Shown: positions 37,968 to 52,900 of the stretch, in pieces | Numbering within the stretch: position 1 is the stretch's first letter | Layout of the letters: the number at the start of each line of letters is the position of its first letter | Origin: Tubiluchus corallicola | Lineage: Eukaryota > Priapulida > Priapulimorpha > Priapulimorphida > Tubiluchidae | Reading direction: 5' to 3' | DNA length: 64,000 nt | NCBI GenBank assembly: GCA_030141605.1 | Contig: JAQGDQ010000018.1 | Coordinates: 62,001-126,000 of the forward strand | Translations under genes and position numbers: made by a program | Notes under the pieces: model-generated | Told to the model about the DNA's origin: nothing | Seen by the model: the letters and a program-made list of their open reading frames with translations, nothing else | The model's database searches: none

Positions 37968-38216
37968 TAGCTCTAGGTTTTCATTAATTGTTGCATACCA
38001 TGAAATGGTTGTATGCAGTTACTTGTGAGTGATTATGGGCTTTGCTTTATAGCTCTACTTTCTTTAATATCAGTGTTATGATTAAACTGTTTTTAAGTTT
38101 CACAAAAAATTATATCCAGAAACTTCATTTATAAAAAAAGTAAATCAAACATGGACTCTGCCTTTGGACTGAAAGCTTTTTCTTGGTTAATTTTTTATAA
38201 CAGGCATTTAAAAACC

Positions 38217-39383
38217 TTTATAGTTAAAAAGAACACAACTTTGTTAAAACTTACTTTACAAATATAAAGTCATGCCAAACTTTTCGACAGACTACTGCTG
38301 TCATAATCAGCGGTAATTTTTACAAACATACAACCAGTTTATGTGGGCAGAGCCTAATATGCATTAATTGAGCAGTTAATGGAAGCCAAATAAGTAATGA
38401 ATAAGCAGATCAGTAAAGAAATTCATACAGTAACTAATGCACTAATGATGTATAAATTTACAAAAGACAAATAAGTAATGATTAAGCAGACCTGAAGAAA
38501 AGAAACTGATACAGTAAAAATAGCAAAATGTTTGAAAATAAAGTTAAAGGAATTGAACTGCTTTGTACATTAAGAGAGGGCATATTAGGGTACATAGTAA
38601 AATTTCTTTTATTAATGAGTCCTAGTTATTTGTAGCTCTGGTCACAATGCTGAAATCATTTTTGTGGCCACAGGCACAAATATGGTCATTAATGCTGGAC
38701 CGAGGAGAATTTTTTTGCCAGTTCTAGACAAAATACCCAAATGTTCACAAATTCTTACTTGTGCCTGGATTGTGTTAAAATCTGGCAATAATTTAGGCTC
38801 TTTCTTCCCATTTAAAGACAAAATACACACATTCTTATAGTCTGATACTGTTTATAGATTTCAGTGCAGCAGCTGCAATTCTGCTTACCATGGCAAAACA
38901 TCCAGACACTTTAATGTAAGAATTTGTGAACGTTTGAGTTTTCATCTAGAACTGGCGAAAAATTAAAAAATTCTCAATCCAGCATTAATGACCGTATTTG
39001 TACCTTTAGCCACAAAACTGATTTTAATAATTTCAGCATTGTGACAAGAGCTACAAATAACTGGGATTTATTAATAAAAAAAGTTTATCTACGTACCCTA
39101 ATTAAGCCTTCTCTTAATGTACAAAGCACCACAATTCCTTTAATTTTATTTTCAGACACTTAGCTATTTGTTACTATATTGATTTCTTTACTGGTCTGCT
39201 TATTCATTACCTATTTGGCTTCTTTTAACTATTTAATTAGTGCATAATAGGCTGTGCCTATATAAACTGGTTGTACATTTGTAAAATTTGGTGACAGCAG
39301 TAATCTGTCTAAACATTTGGCATGAGTTTAACTTTGTAAAGTAAAAGTTTAATAAAGTTGTGTTGTTTGTAACTATAAATGTT
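38217..39383. repeat. Long imperfect inverted repeat, arms about 470-540 bp, 155-bp spacer
   Basis: The left arm is 38217-38759 and the right arm 38915-39383, with the spacer at 38760-38914. Examples: GTTCACAAATTCTTAC (38744-38759) pairs exactly with GTAAGAATTTGTGAAC (38915-38930); AAGCCAAATAAGTAATGAAT (left) pairs with the ATTCATTACCTATTTGGCTT segment (right) with one mismatch; ACAACCAGTTTAT pairs with ATAAACTGGTTGT. RNA read through it would form a very long hairpin. It begins about 250 bp after the CENP-S stop. AATAAA signals occur at 38537 and 39351. Confidence 0.88.
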
Positions 39384-40791
39384 TCTCTTGGTTTTCTTAA
39401 GGAGAAAAGTTATGTTAGCGAGAAAATAATGTTGGCATGCACTGAAATACTGGCCCAGTATAATAATGTAACTTGAATGAGATGCAACCTTAACTTATTA
39501 AGTGACGAATGAGTTTTCCTCAATTAAGATCAATTAATTGCATTACTAATATCAGTTCGAGCTGCCATATTACTCACTATGGCTTGTTTGTTGAACTAAT
39601 ATAAGAAAATTGTGAATTTTTTAAAATATAACTATGAGTAGAACCTGAGTAATTGCTACATAAAATGTGTACGTGTTTCATGTTTCGCTGATAGAATTTT
39701 TTGTATAGAACACATGTACAGTTCTGTTTTGGTGTGCCTGTTTGGTAAATTCCCATACTGGAGTAATTAGCTTCATCAGCTAGTTAGATCTTGAACTTCG
39801 TTTGTTTCTTTGTGATTGTGTGACTTCTTGTTCTATAAAGAACGCTTTTTGAGATACTATTAAACTTCTAATATGGTACTGATACAGTCCATTACATATG
39901 TCAAACATGTAGGATATTTCAGGTTTTGAAGATTAAATGTCATTGTCAAAACTGACTAGATTTCTCAGTACTTGACGATAGCTCTCTTGAAATTTCTCCA
40001 AATGCTGGATTCTAGAGTGCTGAATTAGAAAAAATGGTGAATTGTGCAAGTAACTTCATAAAATATAACTGCATGTGTATCACTTTCATGTTGTACCAGA
40101 CTATTAACAAGACTATTAATTGTTTATTTTTATTACTGCCATGTGGAAGCCATATGACTGCCAATTTGTTTTACTTCCTATTCATTTGTAAACAATGTAC
40201 AAACGTGTAAAAGATGTCAATTTTGAGAGTTTCAAGATGTTCATAAAACTTGACATAAATTTGCTATACAAACTGTTACTAAAGAGTAAGAAATGGTCAA
40301 GTGTTAAGGCGTGTATTGATTTTTTTACTTTGCACATAATATTTACAAAGCAGGATGACTGGCCACAAGCCGCAGACAGATTTGTGCTACCTCTCTAAGC
40401 AAAAAGCTATTTTGCTGGCTTCCAGCTTATTATGTCTTTGGGTTGTATACAATGTTTGTTTGTGTATTTTATATCAAGTGTCAGTTTTAAAGATGTATTC
40501 CCGCAGTTAACCTAACTAAACTGGTGTTATCCTGATGGAGCTTCATTGAGCCTTGTAAAGTAGCTGCTGTGTGTGTGGTGTTCATGGTCAAATGTGATTT
40601 CTTATTGTTTCCTTAAAATAGTATTGTGGAAAGGCATCGTTTTTACTCCATCCTGTTGTTGATAGATCATTAGATAGAACATTTAACTTTGTCCAGCTGT
40701 TTTGGTTTAAAATGATCTTTTGTGGTTTAGTTTTTTGTTTCCAGTTATGTGCAATAACTAATAAACACACATATATATTCGTCTACTTTAG
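39384..40791. other. Gap between inverted repeat and the Ig gene
   Basis: No firm exon. A short frame from ATG 40436 reads MSLGCIQCLFVYFISS, signal-peptide-like, and could donate to the exon at 40792 in phase 1, but its donor (AAGTGTCA) is weak, so I only note it. Confidence 0.4.
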
Positions 40792-40974
40792 GCCTGTATG
40801 TATGGAATGATGGGGAAAACACCTATAATGTGTTACTTGGAAATAATGCGATGAATTTTCATTTACTGGAACAAATCTTAAAAGAATATGGTTCATGCAT
40901 TGAGTACTATATTGTTTGCTGTTTCTTTGTTATTACTGTAGTTATTTTACTGTGTCTGCAAAAGAAAAAACAAG
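40792..40974 (+). CDS. 5' exon of the long Ig isoform: membrane-anchor-like segment
   Basis: A CTACTTTAG acceptor and a CAAG-GTAAGC donor bound a 183-nt open exon, phase 1 in and out. It encodes MNFHLLEQILKEYGSCIEYY from ATG 40851, then a hydrophobic run (IVCCFFVITVVILLCL) and a basic stop-transfer-like QKKKQ. This looks like a single-pass segment with the Ig domains on the cytosolic side. Translation could start at 40851 or in an unseen upstream exon. Confidence 0.6.
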
Positions 40975-43900
40975 GTAAGCATTAAAAAAATTGTCAAGTT
41001 TTTTTTTTATTTGCCCATATTAAGTAGTTTTATCTTCCAAAAGTCTCCAAAAATATATAAATTAGCTTTATATATATATATATATATATAAGTGTTTTCT
41101 AAGTCAATGTTGATTTGAAATTTTTAGCCAAAAATTGTTGATGCATGCATATACACCACAGTTAAAACTCGCTTTTGATACTACAGTACATTTTGAATTA
41201 TCAACAGATGAATGTATGATTAATTATAATTAATATATAGTTGTTATGCATGTTTTTCTATTATTTTCTCAGGCCTAAAAACAAGGAAGTTGAAAGGATG
41301 CAGTGAAGAAGGAATACCAACGTAAGGACCTTTATTTTATGTGAGTGGGGATGAGTGTGTTCTTTCAATGCCAATATTCGTCACCAAATGATTTGTGACA
41401 ACCTGAATTCAGTGCTCTTTCTGGACATTTTTGTTCCCCATACTAATTTTGGTTGTATAATTCATAAAGGGAGGATGTATTAACACCCGACTATGACTAA
41501 GGCACCTTGGCCAGTTCAGTAACTCATCTTAGTTTGATAGTGAACCTAGTCTTCAATCTTCCCACAAGCATCAACTCATTAAATAGACTCGAAAACGACA
41601 ACAATATATTGGCAAAACAGACTTCCTTATATAGTTAATTCTTGGGTAATTAAAATTTGATGAGTACTTTGCATTGAATGCAATGAATGCTAATTGCATA
41701 TTTTTTGTTTTAGTTGGATTAAACCAAAGGTTTTTTATCACCTGAAAGAACAGAAGATACTACTTGGTCATTGCGTAGCACTGGAATGTTCTGTAACTGG
41801 TATTCCGGTGCCCAGAGTGTCATGGTATCATGATGGTGAACCAGTTTTAGATGACACCACAATTAGGTTAGGCAGGTGTAGTGACACTGCTTTTGTTAGT
41901 TTTCACTTTGATTAAATCATAATTTGTGTGTAATCACATGTCTTGCAAATTGTGACAATTTCTGCAAATTTAAGTATAAAAATACTGTAAGAAGCTGTTT
42001 TGATTTCATATCTAGTTTGTAAGGACATTGTATTATACTCTTCTGCAGGTTTTTCTCCAGAACTCTTTTGTGTAGAACTCTCAGCATTGTGTTTTTTCAC
42101 TGTATTGGTATAATCTTGGTCGATACTTCTGTCTGTTGCTTCAGCTTACTTATTGGTTGCTTTGTTTTCTTTTTTCTTTCACAACATCTTGCCATAAGCA
42201 ACACAATGCCTGTTTGAAATGATTCTTACTTGACAGCTTTTCTTAATTTTTGATTTAAGTTTTTTAAAAAGTGGTGTTTGTTCAGGGTGTCTGCAGAAGA
42301 AATTATTTGTTAATGTCCTTACTGGAAGTTATCCCTACTGTCCATACATAAGCAATAAGAACTCAAATGAGCATATGGGTTTTTTGGCAGTTACTATGGG
42401 GAAATCAACTACCAGAACAATGGGGAAATCAAAGTGCAACAATGACAAGTTTTTTCCTAAATTTCCAGCAGCTAAATTTTAATATTAATGTTTTTGTTTT
42501 TTTTAATTTGTAATGTTAATGAAGAATTACTGTTTCACTTATTAGTTCATTAGTTTTTGACCAGTGTTACCACATTTCTTGTCTGTTGAGATCATTTGTA
42601 TATGCTGGCATGTGTTACAAGTACTATCTAGTGAGTATTTTTTCCCAGTTTTCCATTGCTCCATCTAGGATGCGTAGAAAGTCGTGGTACAATATTTTTA
42701 CTAATTCTGTTTTATGAGCACATTCTTTTTTGTGAAGGATTAGTGAGCAACCTTCAGGAGAATATCAACTTTTCATACCAAACGTCACTTTTGCATGTGC
42801 TGGACACTGGACTTGTAAAGCTGAGAACATTTTAGGATCTGATTTGGACAGAACCACTCTATTTGTAACAGGTAGAACTTGCTCATTTTTGTTTTTTAAA
42901 CATTTTCTCGTACATTACTTCTATAGCTAGGTATATGATTTGTCTAATTTGATATGAGCAACAGGGTTCTAATATGGGTGAGCATCGAACGGTTCGAGTT
43001 CGAACATTGAAATTCGATTTAAACGAATTTTTTTAGTTCGAATTCGGTTTGAACCTAAAATTATAGATTCAAATAATTCATCATTTCAACCACATACGCT
43101 CTTTATCATTAACATGTTTGAACCAACATGCAATTAACACAATTTAGCTGCAGATTCTGTGCAAACTAATAGTGGTTTTACTGCAGAACGAAATCAAGTA
43201 TTATGCATAATCGTTGTAAGACCACTAATGGTTTGAAAATTTGTTCAAAAATCTTTCAAACTCAGTTTGGATTTGAAATACCGAAATTCGGTTCGATTTG
43301 AACTTGAAAGTCACAAATTCGATTCAATTTAAATTTGGTTTCTAGTAGAGAATGCTCACCTCTAATTTCTAAACGAGATCATTTAGGCTACACAGTTAAT
43401 TCTTGTTTCACTTTTTGTAGTCCTACAAACTCCCCAACATTCAATGTATGGGCTGTTTTTTTGTGTTTAACATTTTCCTGACTTGTTAAAATATTTAATG
43501 TTGATTGTAAAATATTATTGAATTCCTAAACTATAAACCATGATTGGGTGTTTTCTCCAGAAATAGTTTACTTGCACAAACGTATTTTAAAGTTCATGTA
43601 AATGCAGTGCATTTAAAGAAAAACGGAAGATTTTTCATATTCTACCCAATTTTGAAGATCAGTAAGTAGTATACATTTTAACGCCTATAAGATTAACAGT
43701 GAGCGAGTTTAACTAGTGTGCACTCACAACTGAACATAATTTTCAACAGCCAAATATGTTTGCAAAAGCGAGCATTGACTTACAGTGCTATGTACAAGAT
43801 TCAATATGATGTACAATCACATGACAAATTTTAAGCTTAAAATTCACATTTCAAGTTCTCTTGTGCTCACACATGAGCTCTCGAACGTGTGCAGTACGTC

Positions 43901-46900
43901 TCACCTGAACACCTTTGAAGTGAGAGGTACAGCAACTGTTTTTTTTTGTGCAGTGCATTTCTGACATAAAGCGCTAGTGCCTTTTGAAATAGCAAATGTA
44001 AATATGCATGTAATGGCAAAGAACTAGCCACGTGAACATGAACGTAGTAATAATTCTTTCACGTAAGTTATTCTTGAAACAACAGTGTTTTCACTTTAAA
44101 TATTTTGTAGGGTAGATTGTTTTGTGCTATAGTTTGAAACTGAGTCCTGTTTTTTGTTTTAAACATGTTTTACAATGCAGATACTTTCCAAAATTTTACA
44201 AGTAATTTTAACCAAACTAAATGGTTTGACAAAAATGTATTTTCAAGGCCCGATTTCGCGAAACCGTGAAATGCAATAAGACTAGGTGTCAAATTTCGAG
44301 TTACACAATACACCTATTTCTTTTAAGCAAGAAAATCTTAAATTTGAACTTCAAGGATGTGGTTTTCTTGTATTTGCAATTCCAGTTCTTATTACAAAAT
44401 TGCTCACAAAGTTCTAACTTACAAAGTCATTCACTTTAACATTTACTTTTCAAATATTCAATTATAGTGGTGTAGTGTGTATTTCTTACATAAGAATTTC
44501 TTTGAACAGATGTGGAAACTTTATAATTTTAATTTGTTTTAGAAGCAGATTTCCATCTGCCAGATATGGAGATTGAGGAACAATTTGAAAAGAAGGAAAA
44601 GGTTGAAAAAACGTTTTCTAGTTACATTCGACAAAGAAAAACATCGAAACATAAAGGTACGTTTCTATGTGATCGTCATTACTTGTTTGCAATGTTTTGA
44701 AAAATTGAAGGTAAGTGACTTGATGTAAGAATGGCAGAGAAAGGGACAATGGATTATAATTAAGTGGTCTGTTTTTCTTGTCTTATTTTAATACGTGTAA
44801 TAATTGTATGGTAACATACTTGCTTTTATCTGGTAAAATTTTCTTAAAACTCACGTGTACAATTTTAATAATAGCTTGTGATAAATGATTTTCCAGTTAA
44901 ACTTAAAATTGCTTTTCGAGTATAGCTATTTATAGAGTTCTGTGATCATTTCCAAGTAAAATAGTCACGTTTGTTTATGGTGATGTCATCTTTGTTTGCT
45001 GCTTGTGTGCTACACAGTATTTAACAGTGATGCAAATTTAAACTCCATGGGGGAAACATTAGCTGTCTAAGTGAAATTATAGTGCACGGTTTAGACTGAA
45101 AAGGCCTGCAGTGTTATTAAAAAACATGATTGCTATTGTAACTACAAGCATATTTTTAAGGCATATTCTGATGTGCTAGAAAGTTGTGAATCTGTTCTCA
45201 TTTGACTTAGATTAAGACAAATAAGTGAGATATAAGCCACTGAAAAGTATTTTGCTTATTGGTGCAATTTTGTTTTCATATACATTTGTAGGCACTTTTT
45301 TTACTTTTGCTGCGTGTATTTTACATTCATGTGTTAATAAAGATATTGTTATACATGTACTTGCTAGTTTGAAGAGTGCTGTCTATGCTTGCTTGAATAG
45401 TTTGAACATATGATTAACACATGTTTGCTTGTTTGTTCGTATGTTTACTAATTTCTTTATTTATTCTCATTAGTACTGCGCCTTACTGGAAAAAAGTTAT
45501 TGTTATAACTGTTGATGTCACAACAGTGGCTGTACATCCTGTACTCTAGTTTAGTTTTCCATGTATGTAAGTTTTTTTCCCAAAATTGAAGCTGGACTAA
45601 ACCGTGATAGAGCTGTTTTTAAAAAAAGAACCTGACCCTTCTTGGAGCCCACTTTTTTCCTTTTTCCTTGCAAGACCCTTACCATGTCATTTTTTGTACA
45701 TGGCATTTTGTAAAATTTGAAAAAATGGGTGGGTTCAGGCCATTCTTTTATTTTGTTCTGTCCGTTACAAGCTCAACCTATGACGTGTTTCCATTTTCTC
45801 AGACTGAGACATGTAGTGAAAAAAGTCCATTTTTGACGATTTTTCAACCTCATCTCATTGCACAATACACTCGAAAATAAGCCATCAAACAGACATTAAA
45901 TTGAGATGGGGACCTATAATGGTAAAGATGCTGGTGCTTGACATTTCACAGCCAAGCATCTGAATAGCACAGTCATATAACAACTGATTTAATATATATA
46001 TATATATATATATATGTTAGATGTGCTTTCAAACCAAAAAAATCATTCTTGTGTTTTATGGAAAAAATAAAGTAAAAGCCTATGCGCCGTATGTGTAGTC
46101 TAGAAATAGTATTAATCTACCAAGCTTTTCCTTAAAATCGAAGGTGTTACCACAGCAGGTTTTATATATGACGGTTTTCCTAACATAGAACCTTGTTAAG
46201 TTAAAAGTTGTTTGTCAGCTGTAAAGGCTAAAATACCATCACAGACAGGAATGAGCTTCTGCAGCTAACCTAAGTCTGAGATGTTTACAAAACAAATAGC
46301 GGAAGAATCAAACGTACTTACAACTTCAGAAGCAATAAATGTTGTGATGCTGGTGTGACTACTTCAGAAATTTTAACGCACTTCTGATACTAGCACGCTA
46401 CTTTTGAAGTCTGTCACAATGTATGCTTTGTACAGTACACCTTTTGCTCGACGCCACGAAACGACTTCGTTGATTTAACACTAAATACGCATATACTTGA
46501 TGCATAATGACTGGCTTTATTTATTCATTCTTTCACTCATTTGATTTTTATTCATTTCACTTAAAGATTTCAAGTGCACATTCTGAATATGATTTATTCT
46601 TTCACTAACTTTCCAGATACAGTAATTTAAAGTAATGAGCCTTTATTAGTATAACTTAAATTTGGCACTGTACCGAAAGCTTGTCGTAACAACGTGTTGT
46701 GTCACCTATTGGGCATAGAATAAATTATGGCTGTACGTTCATTCGGTAAGGCGACCTGTTCATAGTTTGTTCATCTATGTGGATCTATTGAAGTAGGAGC
46801 AATTTGACATTAGGAGTAATTTTTATTTAAGCGGTTAGTTAGAAATTAATAAATTAGTTATAGTAACTCGAAATATAAACGCTATTAGAAGGACAGACGT

Positions 46901-49900
46901 GTTATGATAATTACAGAAGTGTCTGTAATCTTACATAACGTGCCGTGCCATAACTGTTTAATTCTAATTAATGACTGGCTTTCATTTCTCCCTCTGTTGT
47001 TTCTGTTCAGTCGATAACCTTTAATTGGGCATATCGTCCTCCATGGTTATGATTAATCTTTGCCGCAAGATAAACCACTCTGTTTGACACACGGAATTGT
47101 TGTGGGTGTTTGGTTTAGCAAAAACAGTTGTACACAAGTGAGTTTTTGCTGCTAGAGTTGCTATTATTAGGATCACACACGCTGAACGCCGGGCTCTCAG
47201 TGTTTGCGTAATGTGCCGGGCGGGATAAGCACAGGTTTGTTACTTCTGTGATAGTTTGCTGCAGTCATTCTTGAATGTATGAAATTGAGCCGGCTATTCT
47301 TGCGTTTTTTATTACTTATGCTGCTTACGCTGCCTATTTGCTTTTAGGTAAGTGAATTTGTTGAATCTAGAGCGGTGTGGTTTACTATTGCTTGACTTGG
47401 AAACGAATGATTGTAAATTAGCAGTTCTTAGTACGTAATTGCTTTGCGTAATAGATAAGTTACGTCATAAACAGCTGATACACAAATACTTCTGTAACTG
47501 CGCTGCAAAGTATTAATTTCGATGTTTTCGTTGTTGGTTACTTGATTAGACGTAATCTTTGGTTAGTTTTCATTTTTATGTTAAATAGGAAGACTATATA
47601 TTTGTATTTGTAATAAAAGAAATTGTGGAAAAACGCAAAAATAAAAAAGTGAAGTTTGCTGTCGATAAAACTGACACGCCTTATATATCTTTCCTGCAAT
47701 TTCCTCTACGGTTTTTTATTTCTGGCATGGTATCAAACCATTTTGTTGCAGCAAAAATTTATTTGCAGAGGCGGCGTTGTCGCATTTTTCAGAATAGCAG
47801 TATTGAAAAATCCAATTCACTAATACAGTAGAGGAGAATGTCAGTGCGCTTTCTGAAAATAAGTACGTTTGGTCTAGATGGGTACAGTTAGTATATAAAG
47901 GCTTGTCGGTTTGGGACCGGGCTTTATTTTCACACATGTTATTTTTGCATTAGAATTTTAATTTGTCACAAGTTTTTTTGTATTTTAAAGAAAGAAAATA
48001 CATGAAATATCTACTTTATTTTTATTGTAAATATAGGTAATATTATGAGTTTGGTCAGTTGGCAAAATAAATTATGCAACAATATGTAAGTAATTTAAAA
48101 ATATTGTATAGTGTATCATACGCTACGTAAACCGGACATTATGGTAGCGTTGTGTGTGCAATTTAGCATTTGACCTTCGCTCTTTGTGAAATGCTTTGCT
48201 AAGATGAGAGGAAGATTTGCTTGCTTATGACTTTGAAATTCATTTCAAGAACACGGATTCTTGTGCAAAGTTGCAACACTTAATTTTGAAATATTAGATG
48301 CATCTGTTGAGTTGACTTCTGTGTAATAAAATTGAGATTTGTTATGATTTATTAGCTACTTCAACTCACTGCGCTTTACCAATCTTTCAATAGTTCTTTT
48401 TAGCGCAAACCAGCGGAATGAGGATAATTCTAAGAGCTTGCAATTTGCTGGCTTTGCTCTCTGGGCTGTTTCTTTTTACTCATTAATTGTTCGCTGAAAT
48501 AATTAAGAAGTCCGAGTTTAAGATTTATACTTCTCCCTTGACCACAAGCTTAGCTTTAGAAAATAAAAGTTGAAATTTGTTACAGTGGGTCGCCGACTGC
48601 CCTAGATCTCCGGGAAATTGTATCACATGAGTTAGCGGTAAATGTTGTGGTTTAAATCACTTTTCTTAGAGATTTGTCGCTAATTGTCACTTCGGCATTA
48701 GCCCTGATTTTTGGCTGCGTTAGAAAACAGGCTGTGAGCTACGAAAAGTCGGTGGTTACTGTGTGATTCGGGTCATTATCATGTCATTGTAATGTCTAAA
48801 GATGCTTCACTTCGTAAAATAGTTATCTTTTAGTTTTGCAGGGCGTGTAGGAATTTTGTAAAGGATTTCCTTGCCCGTTGGTTTCCAGAATTCCGACGTT
48901 GCTGAATTTTCGCAACTCAGAAGTCCGTTGATAATTATCTCAACAATCAAGTAACAAAAGCGCAGAACGAGGTCAAACCATTATATTGAGTACCGTTTTC
49001 AAGTTCTCGAAGGTTATTTGAAACCCTATCCGTCTTTTAATCCCATTAATATAACAAAACAATCGCTTGGAATATGTATATATAAGCCGGTTCCCAAAAC
49101 CGTCTGTCACACAGTAAGACTATAGCAACAAGCCATCGTGCCACGATTAGTGAGCTAAGCCGCTGCATCGTTTTAACGGCAAAATAAAATTTAATGAAAG
49201 CCCACGGAGAGACAAAATCCTAAGGTCAAAGGTCGCCAGTCACTAGTAGTGGAATTAGTTTCTTACTGACGGCAGTTGTTAATATTGAAAGCTTTGCGAT
49301 TTCATTAAATACAGCTTCCAATATTAAGTGTTGCTTGTTTTTTTTGCCACTGCGTGTGAGCATCAGTGATCTAAATAGCACCTAGTAGTAGATTATATTG
49401 TAGTAGGAATTGCTCGCGTAGCTAGCATAGCTTGAGTTTGTTGCCGTTTCACGCTAATCTCTAGAAAATTGCTGATAAAATAAAATAAGTCTATAAAAGA
49501 AGAAGAGTAGATAAGTGTTGGCTGAACAGATTCTGTTAAAGTGAAAGCTGTTGTAGTATAATAGGCAAATCTATACGGAATACGTAAAAGTTGTCGGAGG
49601 TATTGACTTTAAGGCTAGCCTCCAATTTTTTTTGTAGTTTCCCAAGAAATGACTGCAAGAGTCGTAATTATTTTGTACCACAAAATCTCGTAATGACATT
49701 ATCTATGCATGTTTGGTTATTATATTTTGAAATAGTTTCTCTTCGTCTTTGTCCAATTTGCAGACGGTATTTAAATGAGATTTAACAAGACTATGGTAGA
49801 GAATTTTGGATAAGCTTCATCACCCAACGAAATTTACTGTTCATTTTACACAGATGGCGCTGCATGGTTAAGAAACTAGCTTGTGCGTAAGACGCTGTTT

Positions 49901-52900
49901 CATTTCCTTGGCTTCGCAACTATTGGATTCATTAAAACTAATGAGCGCCAGATGAATGTTATTTTAAGAACGTATACACCAATAATTATAGTTCAAAGAA
50001 AAACTTTAACAGTTAGTGAATAATTGTACTAGAGAGCAGAGATTTCTCTTTCTGAGAGGAATTAGCCTTCTAGGCTTACCTATGGTTCACGGTACAGCAA
50101 GTTGTTTATTTGCTCAATTTTATTTAAGGTAGCAAACGGATCATGTTTCTTATGGGCACTTACGGAATAATCTTTCTCCCACTATTAGCCTCAATAGTGT
50201 TGCACTGTAATACCGTAACTGTTAACGAGGCATTTAAATTATTCTTCCGGCAGTATTTATGCAAATTGCGCATGTGTAAGCTCTGTCAAAATCTTATAGC
50301 TTCTGCACTGACCCATGCAACTGTGACCCATAACAACTGTGATTAATGTAAAAGTGATAAAGTAGTCACACAAGACACTTTCGTTGGCCCAGAAAAATTA
50401 TTTAGGTACATGTATATGAGTATTTCCTGCTTTGTCTGACTTCATCGTTGTAATTTCTGTTTGTAACTTTTGTTTATTTACTTTTCAATTTCTGTCTTGC
50501 TAATGATGGTTTTGACTTGAACTGTTCAGCGTTTTAACTTTTTTGTGCTGTAAACAATAAGCGTCAAGTGTCTGGTAGTTACTTTAAATAATTGTATTTG
50601 TGATAAGATAAAGAAATTAATTGAACAAATTTTAAATTATAGGTATCCTTTGAATTCAGCCTGATATTGTTTGTTTAAAGTCTGGAATTAAACTATTTTA
50701 TACAGGATTTTTTTTGGAAAACGTTGACCTGTCTTGCCTTGTCCTTTAGACTTATTTTTTGCTGAATGTTTATTTAATGTGCACTCATAAAATTTCCTGA
50801 CCTACTGCATTGTAATTTGTATGCCACAGTATAACATAACAAAGTAAAGAGATGACGAAATTTGCACATAATATGGCTTAAATAAGATTGTGTAAGCTTT
50901 TTCCTGTACAGCATGTAATAGCGGCAAGCTGTTGAGAGCCTCCTGCAACTGTACACCTCGTGTGCTAATAATATCCACCGTGGCACGCGTCTTGAACGAT
51001 AACTGCTGACTAGCTTCATCCCAAAAACGTGGATCTACTAGCTAACTGACTATCCTCCTTTCTGTTTTACAGTTATGCCTGCTTTACACCCGAATAAGGA
51101 ATCATCTGAAACAGCCGAGCAAGGTAAGAAAGTGTTAAGTTCTTAGTTGCTTGTGTGTCAAATGTTTTCGTAACTTAAAGTTATTGTTTACAGGCGGGGG
51201 TGTTTACATTCAGTTAACTTGAAACACCTGAGCGATATATTCTGGGTAGCTGAGTGTATCCTTACGGTGCTTTCGTTTTTAGATTTTTTTCTAACCTTTT
51301 TCTCAAAATCAGCTATTTGAGAGTATTTTCCGATTTGTTTCATTACAAATAAGAATAACAATTTTCATATATTGTGCCATATCATTTATCTTCGTCGAAT
51401 ACAATTTGCAGTTTTGTGTGGCTCACTGTTCCGTAAAGTGTAGTTTAAATATAAATTAGCCACTTTACAATATACTCCTTCAATATATTTTCTAGAGTTT
51501 TTTAAAGTTTTATTTCCATCACATTCAGTACAGTAGTAACATTCAATCCAAAGCGACAAACTATCAGTATTGTTACATCATACGTCTCATAAGCTATCGT
51601 TACCATAAAAGAATATTAGTACTGCAGTGAGCTAAAGAAGCAAAGGCTAGTATAAGTCCACTGACATGTGAATCAAAAAATAAAAGAAAAGGGAAAAGGT
51701 TAGATCACACAGGAAAAGAATAAAGATACGTTAATGGAAGGAAAGACAGTACATTACACGATGTTTTACATGGGCTCTAAAAGTTAGGCAATTATGCATA
51801 ATCTGCATCTGGATTGTAGTATGCAGCTGCAATAAGTGTAGGATACTGGGAAGCATTGTATTTATTGAAAATCATTACTTTTCATTTCTTTTTCAATTTT
51901 TGTTTTAACTGAATCATTGTCATGTTTATTTGAAGCATAGTTCATCTTTTATGCAATTCCAATGTCTTGGACTTACGTTTGCAAAGAATTGCCGTGCCCC
52001 TATACTATAATTAATGACAAACTCATTCATTCCAGTTGCATAATGTCAATTATTAGGTTGAGGTGGATTATTAAAAAATGCTGGAAAGAGATGATATTTA
52101 GTTTCATACATGTGTTTACCAGTGTTTATTTGTACTAAAATGTTGACAATTAAAATTTTTTTAGTTTTTGAAACATATTCATGTAAGACTAAGATGGTTT
52201 TGTTGTCTAAGATTACAAATAATTTTCAGAAATTTTTTTTGGATAATTTGTAGTTTATTTATATTGGTTGTATATGTATGTCCTCAAAGGAGACAACAGT
52301 ATGCGAGGTACAGTAATATTAAACAATAGCTCTGAGTTATTATATGTTATCTATTAAACCAATTTTAGTCCTGCGTATGACACCTATGTTTTTTGACATT
52401 TTACTTTTGATCATATCTATGGTCTATGTCTGCCCACTTAATATGATTCCCTAACATTTTATTTCCTGAATGATTTAAATCGAAAATTTTTTTAAATCAG
52501 CTGTATTAGATGAAATTTACTAGTGTCTTAACCTGAAAATGATATATATTTAGTTTTTGCAGAATTCAATGACAAATTATTCGTTTTGAACCAAGTGACA
52601 AATTTACGTAATTCACATTTTATATATTTAGCGATTATGTATACGTAATTCAAAAGAATGTGCTCATATCATCTGCAAACTGGAAGCAATTCGATTTATC
52701 TAAAGAAAATATTATTTAATTTATGTATATTAAAATAACTTGAGGATCTAAAATTGAACCTCGAGGTACTGCATGGGTTACTGGAGTTTCATATGAAATT
52801 GCATTACTGTATCGAACCACTTGCGTTCTCCTATGAAAATAACTAGATGTTCATGGATTTGAGATACGCCTAAGGCCGTAATGATGTAGCTTTGCAATAA

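Noticed and set aside
47625-47831. Lys-rich open frame starting EIVEKRKNKKVKF
   Set aside because: A plausible acceptor but no phase-1 donor linking it to the next Ig-gene exon.
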